DNA from: JBPYFK01 sp051984675
GTDB taxonomy: Bacteria > Actinomycetota > Actinomycetes > Mycobacteriales > Pseudonocardiaceae
Direction: 5' to 3'
Assembly: GCA_051984675.1 (NCBI GenBank)
Contig: JBPYFK010000045.1
Span: 56,946-120,945 of the forward strand
DNA length: 64,000 bases
Shown here piece by piece: positions 39,718 to 47,893 of this stretch. How positions within the stretch are numbered: the stretch's first letter is position 1; the number at the start of each line of letters is the position of its first letter. Under the pieces are notes generated by a model. That model saw only the letters and a program-made list of their open reading frames with translations. It made no database searches and had not been told where the DNA came from. A program made the translations under genes and the position numbers.

Positions 39718-39789
39718 AGGTGATCCGGTGGCAGGCATAATAGGCCCCCTGAACGATCTTGGAATTCACTGAGCGGGGGGTGCACGTCA

Positions 39790-40644
39790 TTGGGCGTTGT
39801 CACGGTAGGTTCGCAAGCTCCGAGGTGGGAACTGATGGCGGGAATGCCCTGCTGGATTGAACTGAGCACGCCGGAACCCGAACGGGCCAAGGAGTTCTAC
39901 CGGAGCCTGTTCGGCTGGGAGTACGAGGCACGGCGCGAACACGACGACGATTCCCACGACATCGCGTTGCGCGACGGATTCCCGGTCGCTGGCATTCGGG
40001 AGAGCCGCGGGGACTCGTCGTGGCGGCTGTACCTGGCCGTGGACGACGTCGTGGCGGACGGTCACCGGGCGGAGAAGCTCGGCGCCACCGCGATCGACGA
40101 GATCGAGCACCCCAGTCGCATTCCGGGCATTGGGCGCAAAACCGTCCTCATGGGACCCGGCGAGTCCGAGGTCGGCCTGCTGGAACCGGAGGACAGCTGG
40201 CAGTTCGACGTCGGTCTACCGGGCACGCTGATGTGGCCTGAGCTGGTCACGATCCAGGCCCACCTGGCGGATCACTTCTTCCGCGAGATGTTCGACTACT
40301 CCTCCGAACAGTTCGGCACCGAGAACCGGTCGGACTACGCGGTGTGGTACCTGGGCGACGAGTCGGTGCTCGCCCGCGTGAGCATGATCCGGGAGTACAT
40401 CACGCCGGAGACCCGGCCGCACTGGTTGCTGTACTTCGGCGTGTCGCCGGAGGTCGGGACGGACAACCTGACGCACCGCGCGATCGAGCTCGGAGCGCGA
40501 GTGCGGGTGGACCCGTACGACTCCAGCCTTGGTCGCACGGCGGTCCTGCGCGACCCGACCGGGGCCCGGTTCGCGGTCGTCGACGCCAGCGAGGCCGTCG
40601 GGGACTACACCCACGAAGGCAACTACGACCCCTACGACGACTGA
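39790..40644 (+). CDS. VOC-superfamily protein with two glyoxalase-like domains
   Basis: A 284-aa protein with two tandem vicinal-oxygen-chelate modules. Module 1 starts GMPCWIELSTPEPERAKEFYRSLFGWEYE; module 2 starts MWPELVTIQAHLADHFFREMFDYS and ends TAVLRDPTGARFAVVDAS. Similar actinomycete proteins are annotated as glyoxalase/hydroxylase-like; the substrate is unknown. TTG 39790 is supported by AGCGGGGGG about 9 nt upstream; ATG 39835 is an alternative, leaving only the modules. Monocistronic, between the hisG terminator and a convergent terminator. Confidence 0.85.
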   Translation: MGVVTVGSQAPRWELMAGMPCWIELSTPEPERAKEFYRSLFGWEYEARREHDDDSHDIALRDGFPVAGIRESRGDSSWRLYLAVDDVVADGHRAEKLGATAIDEIEHPSRIPGIGRKTVLMGPGESEVGLLEPEDSWQFDVGLPGTLMWPELVTIQAHLADHFFREMFDYSSEQFGTENRSDYAVWYLGDESVLARVSMIREYITPETRPHWLLYFGVSPEVGTDNLTHRAIELGARVRVDPYDSSLGRTAVLRDPTGARFAVVDASEAVGDYTHEGNYDPYDD

Positions 40645-40653
40645 CGGGTCTCC

Positions 40654-40687
40654 GCTGTCACTATATGGGCGTTGTCACTATATGGGC
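40654..40687. repeat. 17-bp tandem duplication (one mismatch)
   Basis: GCTGTCACTATATGGGC (40654-40670) and GTTGTCACTATATGGGC (40671-40687), just after the VOC gene stop. Its AT-rich core, CACTATATGG, is unusual for this DNA. Confidence 0.9.
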
Positions 40688-40717
40688 GCAGATGTTGGTG
40701 ATCCTGTGATCTGCGCC
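40685..40717. terminator. Bidirectional terminator hairpin
   Basis: A 9-bp perfect stem, GGCGCAGAT (40685-40693) with ATCTGCGCC (40709-40717), 15-nt loop, between the convergent VOC and RecB-like genes. Confidence 0.65.
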
Positions 40718-40753
40718 TATCCACGGTTTCGAGACGAACCGGCACGGGTTGTG

Positions 40754-41641
40754 TCAATCGCCCCGGTCGAGCGCGGTTTCCGCGCCACCGGGGGATTCCG
40801 GCCAGCCGGGGTACGGCGGGGGAGTGCCATCAAAGGCCGGGCACAGCGGCTTGTGGTCGCAGTAGTCGCACAACTTGCTGGGGTTGGGCCGGAAATCCCC
40901 GGTACGTCCGGCCCGCAGGATCGCCTGCCAGATCGCCTCCAGGGTGCGCTCGAAGCGTCGCAGCTCGGCCTCGTCCGGGCTGTACGCCAGCGACTGCTTG
41001 TCCGAGAGGTACATCAGCAGCAGCTGCCGGGGAAGCACACCACGGGTGCGCCACAGCACCAGCGCGTAGAACTTCATCTGGAACATCGCCTTCGCCTCGC
41101 CGATTTCCCGGGGCGCGGCACCGGTTTTGTAGTCGACCAGGCGGATCTCCCCGGTCGGCGCCACATCCACCCGGTCGATGAAGCCGCGTAGGAGAACGCC
41201 CGAGTCCAGCTCGGTCTCCACGCGCAGCTCGCACGCTTCTGGCTGCAGCCGGCGCGGGTCTTCGAGGTCGAAGTAGGAATCCAGCAACCGCTGCCCGGAT
41301 TCCAGCCAGTCGCGCAGTTCCGGGTCATCGGGTCCGTCGAAGAGGTCGGCCAGCTCCGGCTGCTCGACGAGCAGCTCCTTCCACGCCGGCGTGAGCAACT
41401 CGCGTGCCCGTTCGGCATCGCGCTGCTCCGACGGCAGCGAGAACAGCCGCTCCAGGACGGCGTGGACGACCGTTCCCCGCACCTGCGCGCGACTCGGAGT
41501 CTCCGGCAGCCGGTCCACGGCGCGGAACCGGTACAGCAGGGGGCACTGTTTGAAGTCGCTGGCGCGGGAGGGCGACAGGGCGGGTCTGCGTGCCGCCGGG
41601 GGGCGTGTCGGTGCCGTCTCCGCTCCTGTCGTCTCTGCCAT
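40754..41641 (-). CDS. RecB-family exonuclease (PD-(D/E)XK)
   Basis: A 295-aa stand-alone nuclease like the RecB/Cas4 domain. SPSRASDFKQCPLLYRFR is the N-terminal Cys-containing motif, GTVVHAVLERLF carries the conserved His, GFIDRVDVAPTGEIRLVDYKTG is the D-(E)xK active site, QMKFYALVLWR follows, and a C-terminal CDYCDHKPLCPAF cluster completes a likely Fe-S site of four Cys. The mycobacterial counterpart (Rv2119, from memory) also lies beside trmI. ATG 41641 has TAGGGT 8 nt upstream on its strand. Confidence 0.92.
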   Translation of the reverse strand: MAETTGAETAPTRPPAARRPALSPSRASDFKQCPLLYRFRAVDRLPETPSRAQVRGTVVHAVLERLFSLPSEQRDAERARELLTPAWKELLVEQPELADLFDGPDDPELRDWLESGQRLLDSYFDLEDPRRLQPEACELRVETELDSGVLLRGFIDRVDVAPTGEIRLVDYKTGAAPREIGEAKAMFQMKFYALVLWRTRGVLPRQLLLMYLSDKQSLAYSPDEAELRRFERTLEAIWQAILRAGRTGDFRPNPSKLCDYCDHKPLCPAFDGTPPPYPGWPESPGGAETALDRGD

Positions 41642-41649
41642 GAACGCCA

Positions 41650-41655
41650 ACCCTA
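41650..41655 (-). promoter_or_regulatory. -10 box for leaderless RecB-like mRNA
   Basis: Minus-strand TAGGGT, 8 nt before the ATG at 41641; no Shine-Dalgarno sequence is visible. Confidence 0.45.
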
Positions 41656-41737
41656 GAGCAGGCAGCGGACAGTCGATCATGCCGGGAGCTGCCGGGACAT
41701 GTGGACGCCGATCACACGGGCTCAACGGGGCACGTTC

Positions 41738-41743
41738 TACTCT
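41738..41743 (+). promoter_or_regulatory. -10 box for leaderless site-2 protease mRNA
   Basis: TACTCT, 6 nt before the ATG at 41750; no Shine-Dalgarno sequence. Confidence 0.45.
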
Positions 41744-41749
41744 GCCGGT

Positions 41750-42931
41750 ATGTCCACGACACAGGGCTGGAACCGGCCACTGCTCGATGACGGTGGCTTG
41801 CTGCTGTGTCGGGTGGCCGGCGTCCCGGTGCTGCTGTCGCCATCGTGGTGGATCGGGGCAGCCGTGGTGGTGCTGCTCTACACCCCTCTGGTGGGGCGAA
41901 TCCTGCCGGATGCGGGGCTGTGGTCGAGCGCGCTGATCGCCACCGCGTTCACCGCGTTGCTCGGGGTCTCGGTTCTGCTGCACGAACTGGGGCACTGCGT
42001 GGTGGCGTTGCGGCTGGGCCTGCCGGTCCGGCGTATCCGGCTGTTCCTGCTTGGCGGGATCTCCGAGATCTCCAAGCCACCTGCCCGGCCTGGGCAGGAA
42101 GGGCTGGTCGCCGCGGCTGGCCCGGCGGTGTCGGTGGCGTTGGCCGCCGCGACCGCCATCGGATGGCTGGCGTTGCATCCCGGTGGTGCGACCTGGCTGC
42201 TGGTGGCTCAGACGTGCGTGGCCAACGTGGCGGTGGCCGCGTTCAACCTGCTACCCGGCCTGCCGCTGGACGGCGGCCGGATGCTGCGGGCGCTCACCTG
42301 GGCCACCACGGGGGACCGCCGGTCCGGCACGCGTGCCGGCGTGGTCGGCGCCGGGGCGGTGGCGGTGGCCCTGGTCGGCTGGTCGGCGTTCGGCCTGATC
42401 AACGGGTCGATCGACCAGTGGCTCCGGCTGGGGGTGTGCGTTCTCATGGCTTGGTTCGTGGTCGCCGGAGCCGCCGGTGAGCACGCCGCCGAGCAGCGCC
42501 GCCGCTGGCCGCAGGCGCTGTCTGTGCGCGACCTCGTGCGCCCGGTGCTGCAGCTTCCCGCCGAGAGCCCGGTCAGCGACGCGCTGGTGGCGGCGGCCGG
42601 GCGCGGGGTGGTGCTGGTGCGCGCGGACGGCATCGCGGTGGGCCTGCTCGACCAGACCGCGGCCGAGCGGTTGGCGACCGGCTCGCCGCTGGCGCCGGCC
42701 GAGAAGGCCGCCGAGCCGGTGACCGCGGAGACGATCCTGTTCGACAGTGACTCCCCGGACGTCGTCGTCGAACGGGTGCGTGACGTGCTCGCTTGGCAGT
42801 TCCTGGTGGTGGACGCCGAGGGGCGACCCAGCGGTGTGCTGCGCCGCGAGGACGTGCGGGAGGTGCTGAACTCCCGCCGCCGGGGCGCGGCGCAGGAACC
42901 GCCCAGTGGGCAACCTTGGCGGGACACGTGA
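41750..42931 (+). CDS. Site-2 protease family (M50) membrane metalloprotease
   Basis: A 393-aa intramembrane zinc protease of the Rip3/SpoIVFB-like class. Zinc motif HELGH in SVLLHELGHCVVALRLGLP; second metal ligand in NLLPGLPLDGGRMLRAL. About six hydrophobic segments occupy residues 20-245. The C-terminal 130 residues are cytosolic, in the place where CBS domains are found in this class, ending FLVVDAEGRPSGVLRREDVREVL. Such proteases release membrane-bound regulators; the substrate is unknown. Neighbouring trmI is a conserved arrangement in actinomycetes. Confidence 0.92.
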   Translation: MSTTQGWNRPLLDDGGLLLCRVAGVPVLLSPSWWIGAAVVVLLYTPLVGRILPDAGLWSSALIATAFTALLGVSVLLHELGHCVVALRLGLPVRRIRLFLLGGISEISKPPARPGQEGLVAAAGPAVSVALAAATAIGWLALHPGGATWLLVAQTCVANVAVAAFNLLPGLPLDGGRMLRALTWATTGDRRSGTRAGVVGAGAVAVALVGWSAFGLINGSIDQWLRLGVCVLMAWFVVAGAAGEHAAEQRRRWPQALSVRDLVRPVLQLPAESPVSDALVAAAGRGVVLVRADGIAVGLLDQTAAERLATGSPLAPAEKAAEPVTAETILFDSDSPDVVVERVRDVLAWQFLVVDAEGRPSGVLRREDVREVLNSRRRGAAQEPPSGQPWRDT

Positions 42932-43025
42932 GCCGCTGACCGCACTGGGACCTCGGCTGGCCCGGAGCCTCTGAGAGCATGGTCCGCTGTGTCCGCGGGC
43001 GCGAGCGCAGCGTCAATAGGCATTC

Positions 43026-43085
43026 ATGAAGCCAGGGTCGATGAAGCCAGGGTCGATGAAGCCAGGGTCGATGAAGCCAGGGTAG
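43026..43085. repeat. Four tandem 15-bp units upstream of trmI
   Basis: ATGAAGCCAGGGTCG is repeated at 43026-43040, 43041-43055 and 43056-43070, then once with one change at 43071-43085. Each unit has an ATG and lies 38 bp before the trmI start. Candidate copy-number-variable (VNTR) element. Confidence 0.97.
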
Positions 43086-43122
43086 GAGCGGGCTCAGAAG
43101 TGAAGCAGGAGGTTCGAAGCGC

Positions 43123-43950
43123 GTGAGCGTCAGCGGTGAGTTCCAGCCGGGCGACCGGGTTCAGTTGACCGACCCGAAAGGGCGGCGCTACACGATCGTG
43201 CTCAAGTCCGGCGGCGAGTACCACACGCACCGCGGCATCCTCGCGCACGACGACCTCATCGGGAAGCCGGAAGGGTCCGTCGTGGCTTCCACTGGAGGGA
43301 CGTCGTTCCTCGCCGTGCGGCCCTTGCTGGCCGACTACGTGCTCTCGATGCCGCGCGGCGCCCAAGTGGTGTATCCCAAGGACGCGGCGCAGATCCTGAT
43401 GTGGGGCGACATCCGGCCCGGCGCGCGGGTGCTGGAGGCCGGTGCCGGCTCGGGAGCCCTGACGTGCTCGCTGCTGCGCGCGGTCGGTACCGGAGGCAGC
43501 GTGACCTCCTACGAGGTCCGCGAGGACCACGCAGAGCACGCGGTCCGTAACGTGACGCAGTTTTTCGGCGAGCGGCCGGAGAACTGGATGTTGACGGTCG
43601 GTGACGTCGCCGACTACTCCGGGGAACCGTTCGATCGTGTGGTGCTGGACATGCTGTCCCCCTGGGAGGTGCTCGACCCGGTGTCGCGGCATCTCAACCC
43701 CGGCGGGGTCCTCGTCGTGTATGTCGCCACCACGACCCAGCTTTCCCGGGTTACCGAAGCGTTGCGGGAGCAGCAGTGCTGGACCGAGCCGCAGGCGTGG
43801 GAGACGCTCATCCGCCCGTGGCATGTCGTCGGCATGGCCGTGCGGCCTGAGCACCGGATGGTGGCCCATACGGCGTTTCTGCTGGTGACCCGGCGGCTGG
43901 CGGAGGGCGTGACCCCACCGCGACCGCAGCGTCGCCCCAGTCGCGGCTGA
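43123..43950 (+). CDS. trmI: tRNA (adenine-N1)-methyltransferase
   Basis: A 275-aa SAM-dependent enzyme making m1A58 in the tRNA T-loop. N-terminal FQPGDRVQLTDPKGRRYTI barrel, HDDLIG, the Rossmann motif I VLEAGAGSGALTCSLLRAVG, acidic YEVREDHAEHAVRN, VLDMLSPWEVL and a C-terminal RPWHVVGMAVRPEHRMVAHTAFLL. The length fits bacterial TrmI, a tetramer. GTG 43123 has AGGAGG upstream. The repeat cluster (43026-43085) lies in its leader. Confidence 0.95.
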   Translation: MSVSGEFQPGDRVQLTDPKGRRYTIVLKSGGEYHTHRGILAHDDLIGKPEGSVVASTGGTSFLAVRPLLADYVLSMPRGAQVVYPKDAAQILMWGDIRPGARVLEAGAGSGALTCSLLRAVGTGGSVTSYEVREDHAEHAVRNVTQFFGERPENWMLTVGDVADYSGEPFDRVVLDMLSPWEVLDPVSRHLNPGGVLVVYVATTTQLSRVTEALREQQCWTEPQAWETLIRPWHVVGMAVRPEHRMVAHTAFLLVTRRLAEGVTPPRPQRRPSRG

Positions 43951-44097
43951 CCGCAACGGCGGCTGGGAGCTGGGCGAGAGGGGCCCTTCGCCTCTGGTTC
44001 CTCAGGGCATATTCCAAATGATGAAAAAGAGTTTGTTCCAAATCGTGGGAGAAATCGATCCGAATCGGTGAAGTGGCTTTCCCGCCACCGAGCCGTG

Positions 44098-44137
44098 AAT
44101 AACACCCGGTTGGCGGCGAATGACACTCGGTTGCCGG
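44098..44137. promoter_or_regulatory. Phased 19-bp direct repeats upstream of mpa
   Basis: 44098-44116 and 44119-44137 share 16 of 19 positions (core ACACnCGGTTG) and repeat at exactly 21 bp, two helical turns. They lie in the 484-bp gap between trmI and mpa (43951-44434), which also holds an AT-rich patch with two TTCCAAAT copies near 44010-44045. Regulatory role inferred. Confidence 0.4.
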
Positions 44138-44434
44138 TGCGTCCCCGGTACTGACGGGGCTCAGTGGACACCCGTCGCTGCTGGCGCCTTCGGCGGTAGT
44201 GGGGGCAAGCTGGCGACAGACGCCGAACGGACCACAAGTGGGATACGCCGTGTGAGATCGGGGGTCGAGATGGGTACCGGGTTGTCGAGCAGAACCAGAA
44301 ACCGAAACACACAGTTCGTGTGGAATCGCGGGGTTTTATGGCAATCTGGTCCGTCCGGCGGGCAATCACGACGCCGCCATCGTCGGTGATCGCCGGTACC
44401 GTGGTGGGTAAGAACGCGGGAGGAGGGTGCCGAC

Positions 44435-46225
44435 ATGCAGCACGACCGTCCCGGCAGCCGGCCTGAGGAGGGCGGCGAGCGGAAGACCGGCAACAGTGCC
44501 GAGCTGGCCAACCAGGTCCGTTTCCTGGAAGACGAAGTGGCGCGCCTGCGTCGCAAGCTCAACGAGTCCCCCCAACAGACCCGGCTGCTGGAGAAGCGGC
44601 TGGCCGAGGCATCCGAAAGGGTGAGTCAGCTCACTGAACGGAACGCCAAGCTCACCGAGACCCTGAAGGAGGCGCGCAGCCAGCTGATGGCGCTGCGCGA
44701 AGAAGTGGACCGCCTTGCCCAACCACCGAGCGGGTACGGGGTTTTCCTGGACGCCTACGAGGACGGCACGGTCGACGTGTTCACCTCGGGCCGGCGGATG
44801 CGGGTGGCCGTGTCGCCGACGGTGGAGATCCCGGAACTGCGGATGGGGCAGCGGGTGCGCCTCAACGAGGCGTTGACCGTCGTCGAGGCGGGCGCCTTCG
44901 AACGGACCGGCGAGGTCTGCACGCTGCGGGAGATCATGTCCGACGGCACGGCCGAGGATGTGCCTCGCGCCCTGGTCATCGGGCACACCGACGAGGAGCG
45001 CGTGGTGTGGCTGGCGGCTCCGCTGGTCACCGACGAGCTCAAGGCGGGTGACTCGCTGCTGGTCGACACCAAGGCCGGGTACGCCTACGACCGGGTGCCC
45101 AAGGCCGAGGTGGAGGACCTGGTCCTGGAGGAGGTCCCGGACGTCGACTACGCGTCGATCGGGGGCCTCGGTCCGCAGATCGAGCAGATCCGGGACTCGG
45201 TGGAACTGCCGTTCCTGCACTCCGAGCTGTTCTACGAGTACCAGCTGCGTCCGCCGAAGGGCGTGCTGCTGTACGGGCCGCCCGGCTGCGGCAAGACGCT
45301 GATCGCCAAGGCCGTCGCGAACTCGCTGGCGAAGAAGGTCTCCGCCGCCCAGGGCGACGACGGGCAGGCCAAGTCCTACTTCCTGAACATCAAGGGACCT
45401 GAGCTGCTCAACAAGTTCGTCGGCGAGACCGAGCGGCACATCCGGCTGATCTTCCAGCGGGCTCGGGAGAAGGCGTCCGAGGGCACCCCGGTGATCGTGT
45501 TCTTCGACGAGATGGACTCGATCTTCCGTACCCGGGGCAGCGGCGTCTCCTCGGACGTGGAGACGACGATCGTGCCGCAACTGCTCAGCGAGATCGACGG
45601 TGTGGAGGGGCTGGAGAACGTCATCGTCATCGGCGCCTCCAACCGCGAGGACATGATCGACCCGGCGATCCTGCGCCCGGGCCGGCTCGACGTGAAGATC
45701 AAGATCGAGCGGCCCGACGCGGAGTCGGCGAAGGACATCTTCTCCAAGTACCTCACCCGGACGATCCCGATCCACGAGGACGACCTCGCCGAGTTCGGTG
45801 GCGACCGCACGGCCTGCGTGGAGGCGATGATCCAGGCGACGGTCGAGCGGATGTACGCCGAGTCCGAGGAGAACCGGTTCCTGGAGGTCACCTACGCCAA
45901 CGGGGACAAGGAGGTCCTGTACTTCAAGGACTTCAACTCCGGGGCGATGATCCAGAACATCGTGGACCGGGCGAAGAAGGCCGCGATCAAGTCGGTGCTG
46001 GAGACCGGCCAGCCGGGGCTGCGGGTGCAACACCTGCAGGACGCCATCATCGACGAGTTCGCCGAGAACGAGGACCTGCCCAACACCACCAACCCGGACG
46101 ACTGGGCACGGATCTCGGGCAAGAAGGGTGAGCGGATCGTCTACATCCGCACCCTGGTCAGCGGCAAGAACCAGGAGTCGGGGCGGGCGATCGACACCGC
46201 CACGAACACCGGTCAGTACCTGTAG
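44435..46225 (+). CDS. mpa: Proteasomal AAA ATPase Mpa/ARC
   Basis: A 596-aa ring ATPase that unfolds pupylated proteins and feeds them to the 20S proteasome. An N-terminal coiled coil binds Pup (NQVRFLEDEVARLRRKL to ALREEVDRL, about residues 25-95), followed by OB domains, then the AAA module: Walker A GPPGCGKTLIAK near residue 282, Walker B VIVFFDEMDS and the arginine-finger region ILRPGRLDVK. The C-terminus ends GQYL, giving the penultimate Tyr needed to dock on PrcA. ATG 44435 follows GGGAGGAGG. A terminator follows the gene. Confidence 0.97.
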   Translation: MQHDRPGSRPEEGGERKTGNSAELANQVRFLEDEVARLRRKLNESPQQTRLLEKRLAEASERVSQLTERNAKLTETLKEARSQLMALREEVDRLAQPPSGYGVFLDAYEDGTVDVFTSGRRMRVAVSPTVEIPELRMGQRVRLNEALTVVEAGAFERTGEVCTLREIMSDGTAEDVPRALVIGHTDEERVVWLAAPLVTDELKAGDSLLVDTKAGYAYDRVPKAEVEDLVLEEVPDVDYASIGGLGPQIEQIRDSVELPFLHSELFYEYQLRPPKGVLLYGPPGCGKTLIAKAVANSLAKKVSAAQGDDGQAKSYFLNIKGPELLNKFVGETERHIRLIFQRAREKASEGTPVIVFFDEMDSIFRTRGSGVSSDVETTIVPQLLSEIDGVEGLENVIVIGASNREDMIDPAILRPGRLDVKIKIERPDAESAKDIFSKYLTRTIPIHEDDLAEFGGDRTACVEAMIQATVERMYAESEENRFLEVTYANGDKEVLYFKDFNSGAMIQNIVDRAKKAAIKSVLETGQPGLRVQHLQDAIIDEFAENEDLPNTTNPDDWARISGKKGERIVYIRTLVSGKNQESGRAIDTATNTGQYL

Positions 46226-46233
46226 TCGACGGT

Positions 46234-46266
46234 GTCGGGGCCGCATCCGCCGGGTGCGGCCCCGAC
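46234..46266 (+). terminator. Terminator hairpin after mpa
   Basis: A 12-bp perfect stem, GTCGGGGCCGCA (46234-46245) with TGCGGCCCCGAC (46255-46266), 9-nt loop, 8 nt past the stop. Confidence 0.85.
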
Positions 46267-46292
46267 CGCTGTCCGGCCCGGCCGGTTCGGGT

Positions 46293-46298
46293 TAGGTT
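46293..46298 (+). promoter_or_regulatory. -10 box for leaderless aldo-keto reductase mRNA
   Basis: TAGGTT, 6 nt before the GTG at 46305. Confidence 0.5.
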
Positions 46299-46304
46299 GC
46301 GAGG

Positions 46305-47273
46305 GTGTCTGACGTTCAGCTACCCGAAGCTCGTCGACCCGGGACTGACCGGCTCGGGCTCGGGCTGGCCGCGCTGGGTCGCCCGGCCTACATCAACGTC
46401 GGCCGGACCGCCGTGCTGCCCGAGCAGCGCAGCGTGCAGGCGATGTGGGAGCGCACCCGCGCGGTGCTCGACGCTGCCCACCGTTCGGGCATCCGCTGGG
46501 TTGACGCGGCACGCTCCTACGGCAGTTCCGAGCGGTTCCTCGCCGGCTGGCTGGCTGAACGCGGGCATGAGGACGTCACCGTCTCCAGCAAGTGGGGCTA
46601 CGCCTACGTGGCCGAGTGGCGGATCGAGACCGAGGTGCACGAGGTCAAGGAGCACTCGCTGGACCGGTTCCGCACCCAGTGGGCGGAGACCCATGAGCTG
46701 CTGGGCGATCGGGTGGCGCTGTATCAGGTGCACTCGCTGACTGCGGACAGCCCGCTGTTCGACGACGTAGACCTGCAACGGGCACTTGCCCGGCTACGCG
46801 ATTCCGGGGTGCGGATCGGGTTTTCCACCAGCGGTGCGGCCCAGGCTGACACGATCCGACGAAGCTTGCGGCTCCAGGTCGCGGACCGGCCGCTGTTCAG
46901 CGCCGTGCAGTCCACCTGGAACTCGCTGGAGCCCTCCGCCGGCCAGGCGCTGGCCGAGGCGCACGAGCACGGCTGGCGCGTGCTGGTGAAGGAGTCGCTG
47001 GCCAATGGCCGGCTCGCGGTCGAACCCCCGGAGGCGCTGGTGCGTGTCGCCGAGCGGCACGGCGTGGGCCCGGACGCGGTCGCCATCGCCCACGCGCTCG
47101 CCCAGCCGTGGGCCGACACCGTGCTGCTGGGACCCGCCAGCGTCGGGCAGCTGGTGTCCAACCTGGCGGCGCTGTCGGTGCGGCTGGACGAGCGGGACTC
47201 GGACGATCTCGCCAGGCTGGCGACCGACGCCCCGACCTACTGGGGCGAGCGTTCGCGCCTGGCGTGGCACTAG
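46305..47273 (+). CDS. Aldo/keto reductase
   Basis: A 322-aa NAD(P)H-dependent aldo-keto reductase (TIM barrel). The catalytic tetrad is visible: Asp and Tyr in WVDAARSYGSSERFLAGWL, Lys in VSSKWGYAYV and His in VALYQVHSL. The C-terminal VLLGPASVGQLVSNL is the cofactor phosphate region. GTG 46305 starts it, 6 nt after a TAGGTT box. It stands between mpa and dop, which are often closer neighbours; a role in pupylation is not implied. Substrate unknown. Confidence 0.92.
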   Translation: MSDVQLPEARRPGTDRLGLGLAALGRPAYINVGRTAVLPEQRSVQAMWERTRAVLDAAHRSGIRWVDAARSYGSSERFLAGWLAERGHEDVTVSSKWGYAYVAEWRIETEVHEVKEHSLDRFRTQWAETHELLGDRVALYQVHSLTADSPLFDDVDLQRALARLRDSGVRIGFSTSGAAQADTIRRSLRLQVADRPLFSAVQSTWNSLEPSAGQALAEAHEHGWRVLVKESLANGRLAVEPPEALVRVAERHGVGPDAVAIAHALAQPWADTVLLGPASVGQLVSNLAALSVRLDERDSDDLARLATDAPTYWGERSRLAWH

Positions 47274-47332
47274 CAGGCCGCTCCCTGAGATCGGCCCCAG
47301 CGGACCCACGCCGGCGCACCGGCCCCGGTCGG

Positions 47333-47845
47333 TCAACCCTCGCGGGCGAACCACTCCTCGATGAACTGCTGGCCGTCCGGGACCAGCGGCCACGAGGGGT
47401 CGTGGAGGCGCTCACGCAGCTTGTCGAGGGGCATCCACCAGCCCTCCGCCACTTCCTCCGGCTGGTGGACGATCGGGCCGTCCCAGTACGTCTCGTAAAG
47501 GAAACCGTGGAAGCGCACCAGACCCCGCCGGTGCATCGAGGTGAACAGCGGCTGGACGGGCACGCCGCCGATACCAAGCTCCTCCTTCAACTCTCGCCGG
47601 GCGGCCTCGTCGGGTGTCTCCTCAGCGGCGACCACGCCCCCCGCCCAGCAGTCGTACAGGCCCGGGTAGATGTCCTTGCTCTCGCTCCTGCGATGGACGT
47701 ACACCGAGCGCCCGTCGACGGACCGCACGAGCACCGACGCGCTCGCGTGCCACAGCCCTTCCATCCGCATGCGTTCCCGCGTGGCCTCGCCGACCACACG
47801 ACCGGCGGAGTCGTAGATGGCGACCAGCTCTTCTGCCGAGGTCAC
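47333..47845 (-). CDS. NUDIX hydrolase
   Basis: A 170-aa NUDIX-fold hydrolase resembling the isopentenyl-diphosphate isomerase/YfcD-like subgroup (HRRSESKDIYPGLYDCWAGGVV). The Nudix box is GGVVAAEETPDEAARRELKEELGI (23-residue consensus kept). GTG 47845 begins VTSAEELVAIYDSAG, matching the usual N-terminus; the longer frame upstream is a shadow of dop. It is divergent from dop, the two starts being 48 bp apart. Substrate unknown. Confidence 0.9.
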   Translation of the reverse strand: MTSAEELVAIYDSAGRVVGEATRERMRMEGLWHASASVLVRSVDGRSVYVHRRSESKDIYPGLYDCWAGGVVAAEETPDEAARRELKEELGIGGVPVQPLFTSMHRRGLVRFHGFLYETYWDGPIVHQPEEVAEGWWMPLDKLRERLHDPSWPLVPDGQQFIEEWFAREG

Positions 47846-47880
47846 CCGGCCATCCTCGCACGGAACCAGGCGTCGCCGCG

Positions 47881-47886
47881 TAGGCT
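47881..47886 (+). promoter_or_regulatory. dop: -10 box for leaderless dop mRNA
   Basis: TAGGCT, 7 nt before the dop ATG; no Shine-Dalgarno sequence. Confidence 0.5.
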
Positions 47887-47893
47887 GCGGGGT

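Noticed and set aside
43026..43085. CRISPR array
   Set aside because: Units are 15 bp, directly adjacent with no spacers, and no cas genes are present; it is a simple tandem repeat. The lone RecB/Cas4-like nuclease nearby belongs to a conserved core synteny.
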